NCBI GenBank assembly: GCA_002356515.1
Contig: AP017605.1
Location: 6,557,020 to 6,621,019, forward strand
Length of the DNA stretch: 64,000 nucleotides
Direction of reading: 5' to 3'
DNA from: Mesorhizobium loti
Lineage (GTDB): Bacteria > Pseudomonadota > Alphaproteobacteria > Rhizobiales > Rhizobiaceae
Positions 33,688 to 42,843 of this stretch are shown here, piece by piece. The notes below the pieces were generated by a model. That model was not told the DNA's origin and searched no databases. It was given only the letters and a program-made list of their open reading frames with translations. Every line of letters begins with the position of its first letter. Position 1 is the first letter of the stretch. Both the position numbers and the translations under genes were made by a program.

Positions 33688-36531
33688 ATGGAACAGCGCC
33701 GGTCATCGCAGACCTTCAAACGCAAGGAACTGGTCGGCAAGCTCAATCCTGTGGGTGTCCGCGCCTTCAAGGCTGCCGCCGACGCCGCCAAGCTGCGTGG
33801 CAATCCATACGTCGAACTCGTCCATTTCATCGAGCAACTGGTGCTTTCCGACCGCTCGGATGTGCAAATGATCATCGCCGATGCCGGCGTGGATGCGAGC
33901 CGGCTCACGGCCGACATGACCCGCGCCGTCGACAAGCTGCCTTATGGCGCGACATCGATCGAGGAATTCTCCGACCATATTTTCCATGCCATCCAGGAGG
34001 CCTGGAACCTCGCGACGCTCGAGTTCGGCGTCGAGGAAGTCCGCAGCGCGCATATTCTGCTTGCCTGCCTGAAGACGCCGGTGCTGGAAGGCCTGTTGTC
34101 GAAGATCAGCGGCGAGTTTGACAAGATCGACGCCGACGCGGTCATTTCGCGGTTCGCCGATGTCACGGAAGGCTCGCTCGAAGCCGGCGCCGCTCCGACG
34201 ACGCCCGCCGCCGAAACGCCGATAAAACGAGGGCCGGGCGGAGATTCCGCGCTGGCGAAATACGCCACCGACCTGACCCAGCGTGCCCGCGACGGCAAGA
34301 TCGACCCGGTCGTCGGCCGCGATCCGGAGATTCGGCAGATCGTCGATATCCTGATGCGGCGCCGGCAGAACAACCCGATCCTGACCGGCGAGGCCGGGGT
34401 CGGCAAGACCGCGGTCGTCGAGGGCTTTGCCTTGCGTATCGCCCAAGGCGACGTGCCACCCACCCTGCAAGGCGTCAGCGTGCGCATGCTCGATGTCGGA
34501 TTGATGCAGGCGGGCGCCAGCGTGAAGGGCGAATTCGAAAAACGGCTGAAGGCCGTCATCGACGAGGTTCAGTCGTCCGAAACGCCGGTTATCCTGTTCA
34601 TCGACGAAGCCCACACGCTGATTGGCGCCGGCGGCGCGGCAGGAACCGGCGACGCGGCCAATCTCTTGAAACCGGCGCTGGCAAGGGGCGAACTTCGCAC
34701 CATCGCGGCAACGACCTGGGCTGAATACAAGCAGCACATCGAGAAGGACCCGGCGCTGACCCGCCGTTTCCAGGTGGTCAAGATCGACGAGCCGTCGGAA
34801 GCCGTGGCCGTTCTCATGTTGCGCGGTGTCGCCGGCGTGCTGGAGAAGCATCACGAGGTGCAGATACTCGATGAGGCGATCGAGGCTGCGGTCGGCCTGT
34901 CGCATCGCTACATCCCGGCACGGCAACTGCCTGATAAGGCGGTGAGCCTTCTCGACACAGCTTGTGCCCGTGTCGCCATATCGCAGCACGCCACGCCGGC
35001 CGAGGTCGAGGACATCCTGCGCCGCCGCCAGGCGCTGGAGGTTGAGCGCGGCATCATCGGTCGCGAGGCGGCGATCGGCATCGAGGTGACCGACCGGCAG
35101 GCCCGCGTCGAGACCGGGCTTGCCGAAAGCGAGGTCACCCTGGCCGCGGCGCAGCAGCGCTGGGATCGTGAAAAGGCGCTGGTCGCCGAGATACTCGAAT
35201 TGCGCGCCCGGCTGCGCGGCGAGGGCGTGCCGCTCGATGCAACGGCGACCGCCGAGGCCGATACCGAAGCGGCAGCGGCGGACGCGGAAAAGACCAGGGT
35301 GCCCCAAACTGAGCCGTCCAAGACTGAACCGCTCAACACTGAGCCGCCCAAGGCTGAAACGGCGAAGGCGGAAACCACGAAGACCAAGGTGGCCAAAGCC
35401 AAGGCCGACGCGCCGGCGGCCGCCGATCCTGCGCCGTCAGATCCGGCGGCCGACCTTGCCCGGCTGCGCGAGCTGATGGCCGAACTGGCCGAGGCGCAAG
35501 GCGAAACACCGCTGATCCTGCCGTCCGTCGACCGCAATGCCGTGGCGGCCGTGGTTCAGGACTGGACCGGCATCCCGACGGGACGGATGCTGTCCAGCCA
35601 GACCGAAAAGGCGCTCAAGCTCGCCACCACGCTTTCGGAGCGGGTCGTCGGCCAGGATCATGCCATGGAGATGATCGCCAAGCGCGTGCAGACCAGCCGC
35701 GCCGGCCTCGGCGCGCCGGAAAAGCCGGTCGGCGTCTTCCTGCTCTGCGGCCCCTCGGGCGTCGGCAAGACCGAAACCGCGCTGGCGCTGGCCGAAACGC
35801 TCTATGGCGGCGAGCAGAACCTGATCTCGATCAACATGTCCGAATTCCAGGAGGCGCACACCGTCTCGACCCTCAAGGGCGCACCGCCCGGCTATGTCGG
35901 CTATGGCAAGGGCGGCATCCTGACCGAGGCGGTGCGCCGAAAACCCTATTCGGTCATCCTGCTCGACGAGGTCGAGAAGGCGCATCCCGACGTGCACGAA
36001 ATCTTCTTCCAGGTTTTCGACAAGGGCATGATGGACGACAGTGAGGGTCGCCGGATCGATTTCAAGAACACGCTGATCCTGCTGACCTCGAATGTCGGCT
36101 CCGAGGTCATCATGGACCGCACCAAAAATGGCACGCTGCGCGCCGGGCTTGACGATCTCGATACCGCCTTGCGCAGCCCATTACTGAAGGTCTTCCCTGC
36201 GGCCTTCCTTGGCCGGGTGGTGACCATTCCCTATTACCCGCTCTCGGATTCCATGATCGAAGCCATCACCCGTCACCAGTTCGCCAAGATCGCGCGCCGG
36301 CTGCGTGCGACCAACGATGCGGAACTGGTGATCGGCGACGGTGTCATGGATCTGGTCAAGGCGCGCTGCACAGAGATCGAATCCGGCGGACGGATGATCG
36401 ATGCCATCCTGACCAACACGCTCCTGCCGGAACTGAGCCGCGGCGTGCTCAACCGGTCGCTCGCGGGCGAAAAGATGACGAAGGTCACCGTCGGCGCCTC
36501 CAAGGAAGGGTTCACCTATTCCTTCGAGTAG
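33688..36531 (+). CDS. tssH: T6SS AAA+ ATPase ClpV (TssH)
   Basis: Hexameric unfoldase that disassembles the contracted TssBC sheath. The 947 residues contain a Clp-N domain (about 10-160), a first AAA+ module (GEAGVGKTAVVEG; LFIDEAHTL), the middle helical domain and a second AAA+ module (GPSGVGKTETALALAE; VILLDEVEKAHPDVHEIFFQVFD). Residues ~521-591 of the middle domain are a low-complexity insert of Ala, Glu, Lys, Thr and Pro with KTEP/NTEP/KAET repeats, which is unusual for ClpV. ATG at 33688 (MEQRRSSQTF) with AGGAG 9 bp upstream is preferred to an in-frame start at 33646. Divergent from the main operon. Confidence 0.95.
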   Translation: MEQRRSSQTFKRKELVGKLNPVGVRAFKAAADAAKLRGNPYVELVHFIEQLVLSDRSDVQMIIADAGVDASRLTADMTRAVDKLPYGATSIEEFSDHIFHAIQEAWNLATLEFGVEEVRSAHILLACLKTPVLEGLLSKISGEFDKIDADAVISRFADVTEGSLEAGAAPTTPAAETPIKRGPGGDSALAKYATDLTQRARDGKIDPVVGRDPEIRQIVDILMRRRQNNPILTGEAGVGKTAVVEGFALRIAQGDVPPTLQGVSVRMLDVGLMQAGASVKGEFEKRLKAVIDEVQSSETPVILFIDEAHTLIGAGGAAGTGDAANLLKPALARGELRTIAATTWAEYKQHIEKDPALTRRFQVVKIDEPSEAVAVLMLRGVAGVLEKHHEVQILDEAIEAAVGLSHRYIPARQLPDKAVSLLDTACARVAISQHATPAEVEDILRRRQALEVERGIIGREAAIGIEVTDRQARVETGLAESEVTLAAAQQRWDREKALVAEILELRARLRGEGVPLDATATAEADTEAAAADAEKTRVPQTEPSKTEPLNTEPPKAETAKAETTKTKVAKAKADAPAAADPAPSDPAADLARLRELMAELAEAQGETPLILPSVDRNAVAAVVQDWTGIPTGRMLSSQTEKALKLATTLSERVVGQDHAMEMIAKRVQTSRAGLGAPEKPVGVFLLCGPSGVGKTETALALAETLYGGEQNLISINMSEFQEAHTVSTLKGAPPGYVGYGKGGILTEAVRRKPYSVILLDEVEKAHPDVHEIFFQVFDKGMMDDSEGRRIDFKNTLILLTSNVGSEVIMDRTKNGTLRAGLDDLDTALRSPLLKVFPAAFLGRVVTIPYYPLSDSMIEAITRHQFAKIARRLRATNDAELVIGDGVMDLVKARCTEIESGGRMIDAILTNTLLPELSRGVLNRSLAGEKMTKVTVGASKEGFTYSFE

Positions 36532-36591
36532 GCTCTGATCGTGGCAGGCTTACCCGATGCGACCTCTTCGCTGCTCCCGCTTCCCGGGCTG

Positions 36592-37377
36592 CTATTCGCG
36601 GTCCGCCCGTGCCAGCGGAATACGAGGGGCGGCGGTCTTGCCGGTGCGGGAGAAGGATGTGCGCAGGCGATAGCGGTCGCCGGCGTAGCGGATCGTCGAG
36701 GACAGCAGCGGCCGGCCGGCCGTATCGACAATGAGCTGGCGCATGACCAGCGTGGATTTGCCGACATCGATGTCGAGATGACGCGCCAGGACAGGATCGG
36801 CGCCATGCGCCTCGATCGTGGTTTCGGCGCGCGCCAGGTCGACGCCGGCGTCGATCAGCAGGCCGAACAGCGACGCGTTGCTGAAATCGATATGGCTGAG
36901 ATCGGGAACGAGGCTTGCGGCAAAGAACGAGGTGTCGACAGCGACCGGCACCTGGTCGAGGCGGCGGATACGCTCGAGATGAAACAGCGCGGCACCTGGT
37001 GCGATCGCAAGCTCCTCGGCTTCGTCGAGCGAGGCCGGCGCCTGTTCGGCGCGCAGCACGTCGGAGGAGGGCGTCAGGCCGAGACGCCTGGCGGTCTCGC
37101 TGAACGATTCCAGCGTGTTGGGAAATTCCTTCGGCACTTTCGCAGAAACGTACCAGCCGCGCCCGTGCGAGGGCGTCAGCACGCCTTCTTCGACAAGGCT
37201 CTGCAAGGCCCGGCGCAAGGTCACCCTTGAGATCGACATGCGTGTGAACAGGTCGCGCTCGGCCGGCAGCCGCGCTCCCGAAGCAAGCTTGCCGCTGGCG
37301 ATCTCCTGCAGGATCGCATCGGCCGCTTGCCGCCACAGTGGCTCCGGTCCGTCCGACTGCAGTGGCGAGCCCTCCAT
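36592..37377 (-). CDS. GntR-family transcriptional regulator, HutC/UTRA type
   Basis: A 261-residue regulator. The N-terminal winged helix-turn-helix (about 15-80: LPAERDLFTRMSISRVTLRRAL, LVEEGVLTPSHGRGWYV) is of the GntR type. The C-terminal UTRA ligand domain (about 95-245) has LFHLERIRRLDQVPVAVDTSF and VMRQLIVDTAGRPLLSS. HutC-type members often sense sugar phosphates or amino-sugar phosphates. ATG at 37377 follows the oxidoreductase stop by 5 bp; a start at 37410 overlapping that gene is possible. It probably controls the divergent sugar-uptake operon through the dyad at 38503. Confidence 0.9.
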   Translation of the reverse strand: MEGSPLQSDGPEPLWRQAADAILQEIASGKLASGARLPAERDLFTRMSISRVTLRRALQSLVEEGVLTPSHGRGWYVSAKVPKEFPNTLESFSETARRLGLTPSSDVLRAEQAPASLDEAEELAIAPGAALFHLERIRRLDQVPVAVDTSFFAASLVPDLSHIDFSNASLFGLLIDAGVDLARAETTIEAHGADPVLARHLDIDVGKSTLVMRQLIVDTAGRPLLSSTIRYAGDRYRLRTSFSRTGKTAAPRIPLARADRE

Positions 37378-37382
37378 CTCAG

Positions 37383-38423
37383 TCACCCATCCGTCTTGAT
37401 CTTTTCCCACACGCCCGTTCGCATCGAACGGTAGCAGGCGTCAATTATGTGGTTGACGATGACGCCATCCTCGAACGTCTCCATCGGCGTCGTCCCCGCC
37501 GCGAAGTGTTCCACAAAATGCCGCATCTGTTGCGAAAAACCATAGGCGCGGGTTTCCTCGGGCACCGGATAGACCCAGCCGGTCTCGGCATCGGCCTTTT
37601 CGACGAGATAGCCCACCGGTTTCTCGATGAAGCCCCAGACCGGCCCGACCGACGTGTCGGTGACGATGCGGCCCGCCGAGCCGACCAGTTCGTGACGCAG
37701 CTGCATGCCGCCTTTCTCGATCCATGAGGATTCGATCGTGGCCAACTGGCCGCCGGCAAACTTTAGCAGTGCAATCGCCGTGTCCTCTCCGGTCGTCTTG
37801 TCGCCATGCACCAGCGTTGCGCCCCACGCCATCACCTCGGTGATTTCATTGTCCTTGCCGAAGAAATGGCGGGCGCTTTCGACGGTGTGGCAGCCCATGT
37901 CGAGCAGGGCGCCGCCGCCGGCGAGTTCGGCGTTCCAGAAATGCGGCGCGTGCGGCCCCGAATGCGCCTCGCGTGCCCGCATGGTCAGGAGACTGCCGAT
38001 ACCGCCCGCCTGGATCATCTGGTGGGCCTTGGCGATGTTGGGAGAAAACACCGCGCATTCGGCATAGCCATGCCAGATGCCGGCGCGCTGGACGATGTCG
38101 AGGATCTCCTGCGCCTCCTTGCCGGTGCGCGCCAATGGCTTGGTGCAGATGACGGCCTTGCCGTGCTTCGCGGCGATCCTGACGGCTTCGAGATGGATCT
38201 CGTTGGGCAGCGCGATCACCACCAGCTCGACCGCCGGATCGGCGCACAGCGCGTCGATATCCCGGTGCGCGGTGACCTTGGGGCCCCATTTCCTGGCAAA
38301 GGCCGTGGCGCGTTCGAAACTGCGCGACGAGCAGGCGACCAGCTCGGCATTGCGCACGTCGAGCAGCGAGTCCGCGTAGGTCTCGGCGATGAAGCCCGAG
38401 CCCAGAATTCCAACGCCAATCAT
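37383..38423 (-). CDS. Gfo/Idh/MocA-family NAD(P)-dependent oxidoreductase
   Basis: A 346-residue sugar/inositol-type dehydrogenase. The N-terminal Rossmann fold has VGILGSGFIAETYADSL. CTKPLAR corresponds to the EKPxA segment with its catalytic Lys. The C-terminal alpha/beta domain has GGGALLDMGCHTVESARHF with the usual Asp/His. The substrate is probably a sugar or sugar acid. It is co-transcribed with the downstream HutC regulator and divergent from the ABC-transporter operon, with the candidate operator in between. Confidence 0.92.
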   Translation of the reverse strand: MIGVGILGSGFIAETYADSLLDVRNAELVACSSRSFERATAFARKWGPKVTAHRDIDALCADPAVELVVIALPNEIHLEAVRIAAKHGKAVICTKPLARTGKEAQEILDIVQRAGIWHGYAECAVFSPNIAKAHQMIQAGGIGSLLTMRAREAHSGPHAPHFWNAELAGGGALLDMGCHTVESARHFFGKDNEITEVMAWGATLVHGDKTTGEDTAIALLKFAGGQLATIESSWIEKGGMQLRHELVGSAGRIVTDTSVGPVWGFIEKPVGYLVEKADAETGWVYPVPEETRAYGFSQQMRHFVEHFAAGTTPMETFEDGVIVNHIIDACYRSMRTGVWEKIKTDG

Positions 38424-38502
38424 TCAAATCCTCCCAGATTTTTTGCCATCAGTCTGGTGCTGCTCAGCCCGGGCAGCGACGTTCGATGGAAAAGACAACA
38501 CA

Positions 38503-38525
38503 ATACCACTTGTCACAAGATGTAT
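38503..38525. promoter_or_regulatory. Candidate GntR (HutC-type) operator dyad
   Basis: A 23-bp dyad: outer arms ATAC / GTAT and inner arms CTTGT / ACAAG around a single C, with only the 2-bp steps between inner and outer arms unmatched. It lies in the divergent region between the oxidoreductase/regulator pair and the sugar binding-protein gene, 76 bp before the latter's ATG, where a HutC-type repressor encoded in the same cluster would bind. Confidence 0.6.
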
Positions 38526-38600
38526 CAGTAGGTATGGTCCGAGGCAACAGTGCAAAATCGTGAATCCACACGAGGCACCATCTTGAGGGAGAGCAGGACA

Positions 38601-39869
38601 ATGCGTTCCATAAATGTATCGGTCCCGCTGGCGGTAACGCTCGGCGTGATGTTTGCAGGCGGTGTCGGTGCCGCCTTTGCCGACCCCGTCACCATCACCT
38701 TGAACAGCTGGCGCACCGAGGACATCGCGGTGTGGCAGGACACCATCCTGCCGGCCTTCGAGGCCAAGCATCCCGACATCAAGGTCGAGTTCGCGCCGAT
38801 CAACACCAATGAATACAACGCCGCCATCCAGTCGCAGATCGAAGGCGGCGCCGGCGGCGACCTGATCACCTGCCGGCCGTTCGACGTGAACCGCGAATGG
38901 ATCAAGCGCGGCTATTTCGAATCGCTGGAAGGCCTGCCGGGCCTGGCGAACTTCGACAAGACCTCCCGGGCCGCATGGTCGGGCGCCGACAACAAGGCCT
39001 ACTGCCTGCCGGTCGCCGCCGTGCTCGCCGGCTTCTACTACAATGCCGACATCTTCAAGGAACTGGGCCTTAAGGTGCCGACCACCAGCGCCGAGTTCAT
39101 CGACGTGCTGACCGCGATCAAGAAGGATGGCCGCTACACCCCGCTCGCCTATGGCGCGGCCGAATCCTGGCAGCTCGCCTATAATGGCCTGTACTCGATC
39201 GGCCCGGCCTACTGGAAAGGCGAGGAGGGCCGGCTTGGCCTGATCGACGGCAAGAAAAAGCTGACCGATCCGGAATTCGTCGACGCCATCGCCGCCTTCG
39301 CCGCCTGGAAGCCGTTCCTGCCCGCCGGGCAGGAGAGCCTGAACTATGCCGACATGACGCAGCTGTTCACGCTCGGCAAGGCGGCCATCCTTCCCGACGG
39401 TTCATGGGACATCAACCAGGTGACCTCGACCAATCTCAATGTCGGCGTCTTCGGTCCGCCTGTGCCGAAGGCCGGCGACAAGCGCTACCTGCAGGAAATG
39501 CCTGACATGGGCATCGGCATCAACGCCAAGAGCACCCACAAGGAAGCGGCAAAAACCTTCCTCGACTGGGTCGCCGGGCCAGAGTTCCAGGAACTCTACG
39601 TCAACGCCGCCCCCGGCTTCTTTGCCATGAGTTCGAAGCCGGTCACTTACAAGAACAAGCTGGCGCAGGATTTCGCTGACCTCAAGAAGGGCGCCGAGCT
39701 CACCCCGCGCCTGGCGCTGGATCGCCTGAGCGCCGGCACGCCGCCGCTCGACGACGAAACCTGGCGCTTGCTGCAGGTGATGTTCACCAAGGCGGATGTC
39801 ACGCCGCAGCAGGTTGCGACCGAACTGCAGGCAGGCCTCGCCTCCTGGTACGGGCCGCAGAAGAAGTAA
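38601..39869 (+). CDS. ABC transporter extracellular sugar-binding protein
   Basis: A 422-residue family-1 solute-binding protein for a carbohydrate. The Sec signal peptide (residues ~1-27) ends at GAAFA-D. The mature start VTITLNSWRTEDIAVWQ, followed by FEAKHPDIKVEF, is typical, with GKAAILPDGSWDIN and FLDWVAGPEFQELYVNAAPG later. ATG at 38601 is supported by GAGAGCAGGA upstream; a longer in-frame start at 38550 has no signal-peptide logic. First gene of the transporter operon; a stable hairpin follows it. Confidence 0.93.
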   Translation: MRSINVSVPLAVTLGVMFAGGVGAAFADPVTITLNSWRTEDIAVWQDTILPAFEAKHPDIKVEFAPINTNEYNAAIQSQIEGGAGGDLITCRPFDVNREWIKRGYFESLEGLPGLANFDKTSRAAWSGADNKAYCLPVAAVLAGFYYNADIFKELGLKVPTTSAEFIDVLTAIKKDGRYTPLAYGAAESWQLAYNGLYSIGPAYWKGEEGRLGLIDGKKKLTDPEFVDAIAAFAAWKPFLPAGQESLNYADMTQLFTLGKAAILPDGSWDINQVTSTNLNVGVFGPPVPKAGDKRYLQEMPDMGIGINAKSTHKEAAKTFLDWVAGPEFQELYVNAAPGFFAMSSKPVTYKNKLAQDFADLKKGAELTPRLALDRLSAGTPPLDDETWRLLQVMFTKADVTPQQVATELQAGLASWYGPQKK

Positions 39870-39881
39870 TCCGGCACTCCC

Positions 39882-39919
39882 CTTGCGCATGCCTTGCCAG
39901 ATGGCGGGGCATGCGCAAG
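39882..39919 (+). promoter_or_regulatory. Intercistronic hairpin after the sugar-binding-protein gene
   Basis: Perfect 12-bp inverted repeat (CTTGCGCATGCC / GGCATGCGCAAG) with a 14-nt loop, 13 bp after the binding-protein stop. There is no T-tract. Such hairpins typically protect the abundant binding-protein mRNA or attenuate read-through into the permease genes. Confidence 0.65.
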
Positions 39920-39970
39920 CCTACCGGCACGCCGGCGCCATCCCAGCCGGCGTGACCATGAGGTTTTCCC

Positions 39971-40858
39971 TTGATATCTCCCGCCGCCGCCTATCGAAAC
40001 CTGCTGCTCTTCGTGCTGCCGGCGTTGGCCGTCTATCTGGTCTTTGCCGTGCTGCCGCTGGCGACCTCGATCGTCATGAGCTTCTTCCAGACCAGCGGCG
40101 CTTCGGGTGACACCTTCGTCGGCTTTGCCAATTACGTGCGCCTGTTCACCCACCCGACCATCAGCGCCCGCTTCTGGAATGCGTTGCTCAACAACATGCA
40201 GTATTTCGCCATCCATCTGATCGTCGAAGTGCCGATGGGCCTGCTGCTGGCGGCGTTGCTCACCTCAGGCAAACTGGCCCGCTCCGAAGGCATCTACCGC
40301 ACGCTGCTGTTCATTCCCGCGACGCTGTCGGTGGTCATCGTCGGCTTCGTCTGGCGCCTGATCATCAACCCGCTCTGGGGCCTTGTCGGCTTCCCGCTGC
40401 TGGGCACGGAATCGACCGCACTCACCACCATCTCGCTGATGTCGGTCTGGCAGTATTTTGGCATCCCGATGGTCTTCCTCTACAGCGCTCTGCTGGCGGT
40501 GCCCAACGAGCTTGTCGAGGCCGCCAACATCGACGGCGCCGGCGGCTGGACGACCTTCTGGAAGATCAAGTTCCCGCTGATCGCGCCGCAGTTCGGGCTG
40601 ATCGCCATCCTCACCTATATCTGGACCTTCAACGGCTTCGACCTGGTCTTTGCGCTCAACGGCTCGGCGCCCGGGCCGAATTACAGCACCGACATTCTCG
40701 GCACCTATTTCTACCGCACCTTCTTCGGCTCGAGCGGGCAGCTTGCCGATCTCGATCTGGGTGCCGCGGTCGCAACGGTCATCTTCCTCACCGTGTTGCT
40801 GGTCACCGCGGCCTATTTCTGGCTGATCCAGCGCCGCCTGAAATCCTATTCGGTCTAG
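39971..40858 (+). CDS. Sugar ABC transporter permease (MalF type)
   Basis: A 295-residue integral membrane permease with six predicted helices and the EAA loop ELVEAANIDGAGGWTTFWKIKFPLI that contacts the ATPase. The start is TTG at 39971 (MISPAAAYRN), giving a short cytoplasmic leader before the first helix. Paired with the MalG-type permease 8 bp downstream. Confidence 0.93.
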   Translation: MISPAAAYRNLLLFVLPALAVYLVFAVLPLATSIVMSFFQTSGASGDTFVGFANYVRLFTHPTISARFWNALLNNMQYFAIHLIVEVPMGLLLAALLTSGKLARSEGIYRTLLFIPATLSVVIVGFVWRLIINPLWGLVGFPLLGTESTALTTISLMSVWQYFGIPMVFLYSALLAVPNELVEAANIDGAGGWTTFWKIKFPLIAPQFGLIAILTYIWTFNGFDLVFALNGSAPGPNYSTDILGTYFYRTFFGSSGQLADLDLGAAVATVIFLTVLLVTAAYFWLIQRRLKSYSV

Positions 40859-40866
40859 GAACTGAG

Positions 40867-41742
40867 ATGAGCGCTCCGGACCTCACCATACCCCCCGCCC
40901 GCCATCGCCAGGACCGCGAACCCTGGACGGTGGAGCGCATCATCGTGCATGCGCTGCTGATCGTCTTCGTGCTGCTTGCCATCGGCCCGGTGCTGATCGT
41001 CATCATCAACTCGCTGAAGACCACGCCGGCGATCTTCGGCGGGCCGTTCGACCTGCCGACGGCCAAGACCTTCAGCCTCGAAGGCTATAAGCGCGTCTTC
41101 ACGCGCGGCAATTTCATCGTCAACTACCACAACAGCCTGATCGTCACGGTGACGACGATCGTGCTCACCGTGGTGCTGTCGACGCTCGCCGCCTTCGCCT
41201 TGGTCGAATACCGCGTGCGGCTGGCGTCGCTGCTTGGCGGCCTGTTCGTGCTCGGCATCATGTTGCCGATAAGGCTCGGCACCATCCCGCTGATCCAGAT
41301 GATGCTGGCCTGGAGATTGATGGATACGCTTGCCGCGCTCATCCTCGTCTACACCGCCATGAGCATCCCGATCGCGGTGACGCTGATGGTCACCTATTTC
41401 CGCACCGTGCCGACCGATCTCAAGGAAGCGGCGCGCATGGATGGGGCGAGCGAACTGCGCACCTTCTGGATCGTGCTGCCGCTGGTCAGGCCGGGCCTCG
41501 CCGCGGTCGCGGCACTCACCATGCTGCCGGTGTGGAACGATCTCTGGTTCCCGCTGATCTTGGCGCCAAGCCGGCAGAACCAGACGGTGACGCTCGGCGT
41601 GCAGCAATTCGTCGGCCAGTTCATGAACGACTATCCCGCACTGCTCGCGGCACTCACGCTCGGCGCGGTGCCGCTGGTTCTGCTGTTCACCCTGTTCTCG
41701 CGGCAATTCATCAGCGGCCTCAGCAAGGGCTACAGCAAATAA
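40867..41742 (+). CDS. Sugar ABC transporter permease (MalG type)
   Basis: A 291-residue permease with a first helix near residues 25-45, five more downstream, and the EAA loop DLKEAARMDGASELRTFWIVLP. It ends in the QFISGLSKGYSK tail common to MalG-like carbohydrate permeases. Forms the transport channel with the preceding permease and the MalK-type ATPase at 43777. Confidence 0.94.
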   Translation: MSAPDLTIPPARHRQDREPWTVERIIVHALLIVFVLLAIGPVLIVIINSLKTTPAIFGGPFDLPTAKTFSLEGYKRVFTRGNFIVNYHNSLIVTVTTIVLTVVLSTLAAFALVEYRVRLASLLGGLFVLGIMLPIRLGTIPLIQMMLAWRLMDTLAALILVYTAMSIPIAVTLMVTYFRTVPTDLKEAARMDGASELRTFWIVLPLVRPGLAAVAALTMLPVWNDLWFPLILAPSRQNQTVTLGVQQFVGQFMNDYPALLAALTLGAVPLVLLFTLFSRQFISGLSKGYSK

Positions 41743-41799
41743 CCGGACCTCCGACAGATTTTAACAAGACCGACAATTTCGAACTGATGGAACACTGAG

Positions 41800-42843
41800 A
41801 TGCAGATAGGCAATTACATCCGCCGGCAGCCCGCGACCCTCGCCGGCCTGCCAGCGGCAATCGGCGCGGAGCTCGCTGGTTTCGCCAGCCTACGCCAGAC
41901 GCCGGAGCGGATCGTGCTGCTCGGCACGGGATCGTCGATGAATGCGCTGCTGGCCGGCGCCGAGGCGCTGGAGGAGGGCACGGGTGCCTCGGTGATCGCC
42001 AAGGAGCCGGAGGCTTTCCTGCGCCTCCCGCCAAAGGCATCGGGACAGCGCACGCTGGTCCTGGCCGCTTCGCAGTCGGGCATGAGCATCACCACGATCG
42101 AGGCGGTGCGTCTCTCGGTGCAGCTCGGTTTTCCGACGCTCGTCATCACCGGCGAGGCCGGCAGCCTGATCACCGAGACCGGCGCCGAGATCATCGTCAT
42201 GCCGATCGGTCCGGAGACCGTCGGGCCGAAGACCATGGGCTATACCGCCACCGTCATGTCGGTGCTGGCGGTCGCTGCCAAGCTTGCCGGCAAGACGGTC
42301 GATCTGTCGGGACTGCTCGCGCAACTGGAGCAGACGGCTGAAACCGGCTTGGTTGCAGCGAAAGACTTGGTCACCCGCTTCGGCGTCCCCGATTACATCC
42401 TGGTCGCAGGTCAGGCGACGCATCTCGGCACCGCGCTCGAGACGTCGCTCAAGATTGCCGAGATCAGCGGCGTGCCCACCGCTGGCTTCGACACCGAAGA
42501 GGCTCTGCACGGGCATGTCTATGGCACCACCAACAACAGCCTGGTGATCGCAATCGCGCAGACCGAAACCGAGGCCAAGGTTGCCGCCAATCTCGGCGAG
42601 GCGCTGGCTGAGCTCGGACCGCGCGCGGTCGTCCTCAACCTCTCCGGCCACCCGACTCGCTTCGACTTGGCGGTGAGCTGGCCGACCGAGCCGCAACAGC
42701 AATGGCTCGCCGGCTGCTGGGCGCCGATGCCGCTGCAATGGTACGGCTGCGAACTGGCGATCGCGCGCGGCATCGATCCCGACAAGATGATCTACCCCAA
42801 CCTCGGAAAGCGGCTCAACGTGCGCATCCGCAAGGAGGCCTGA
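41800..42843 (+). CDS. Double-SIS-domain sugar-phosphate isomerase/deaminase-like protein
   Basis: A 347-residue protein with two SIS domains resembling the isomerase half of glucosamine-6-phosphate synthase. Features are LLGTGSSMNALLAG, ASQSGMSITTIEAV, LETSLKIAEISGVPT and DTEEALHGHVYGT. There is no glutaminase domain, so it would isomerise or deaminate an amino-sugar phosphate (AgaS/NagB-like chemistry) rather than synthesise one. It sits between the permeases and the ROK gene, which supports an amino-sugar substrate. Its stop overlaps the next start (ATGA). Confidence 0.88.
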   Translation: MQIGNYIRRQPATLAGLPAAIGAELAGFASLRQTPERIVLLGTGSSMNALLAGAEALEEGTGASVIAKEPEAFLRLPPKASGQRTLVLAASQSGMSITTIEAVRLSVQLGFPTLVITGEAGSLITETGAEIIVMPIGPETVGPKTMGYTATVMSVLAVAAKLAGKTVDLSGLLAQLEQTAETGLVAAKDLVTRFGVPDYILVAGQATHLGTALETSLKIAEISGVPTAGFDTEEALHGHVYGTTNNSLVIAIAQTETEAKVAANLGEALAELGPRAVVLNLSGHPTRFDLAVSWPTEPQQQWLAGCWAPMPLQWYGCELAIARGIDPDKMIYPNLGKRLNVRIRKEA

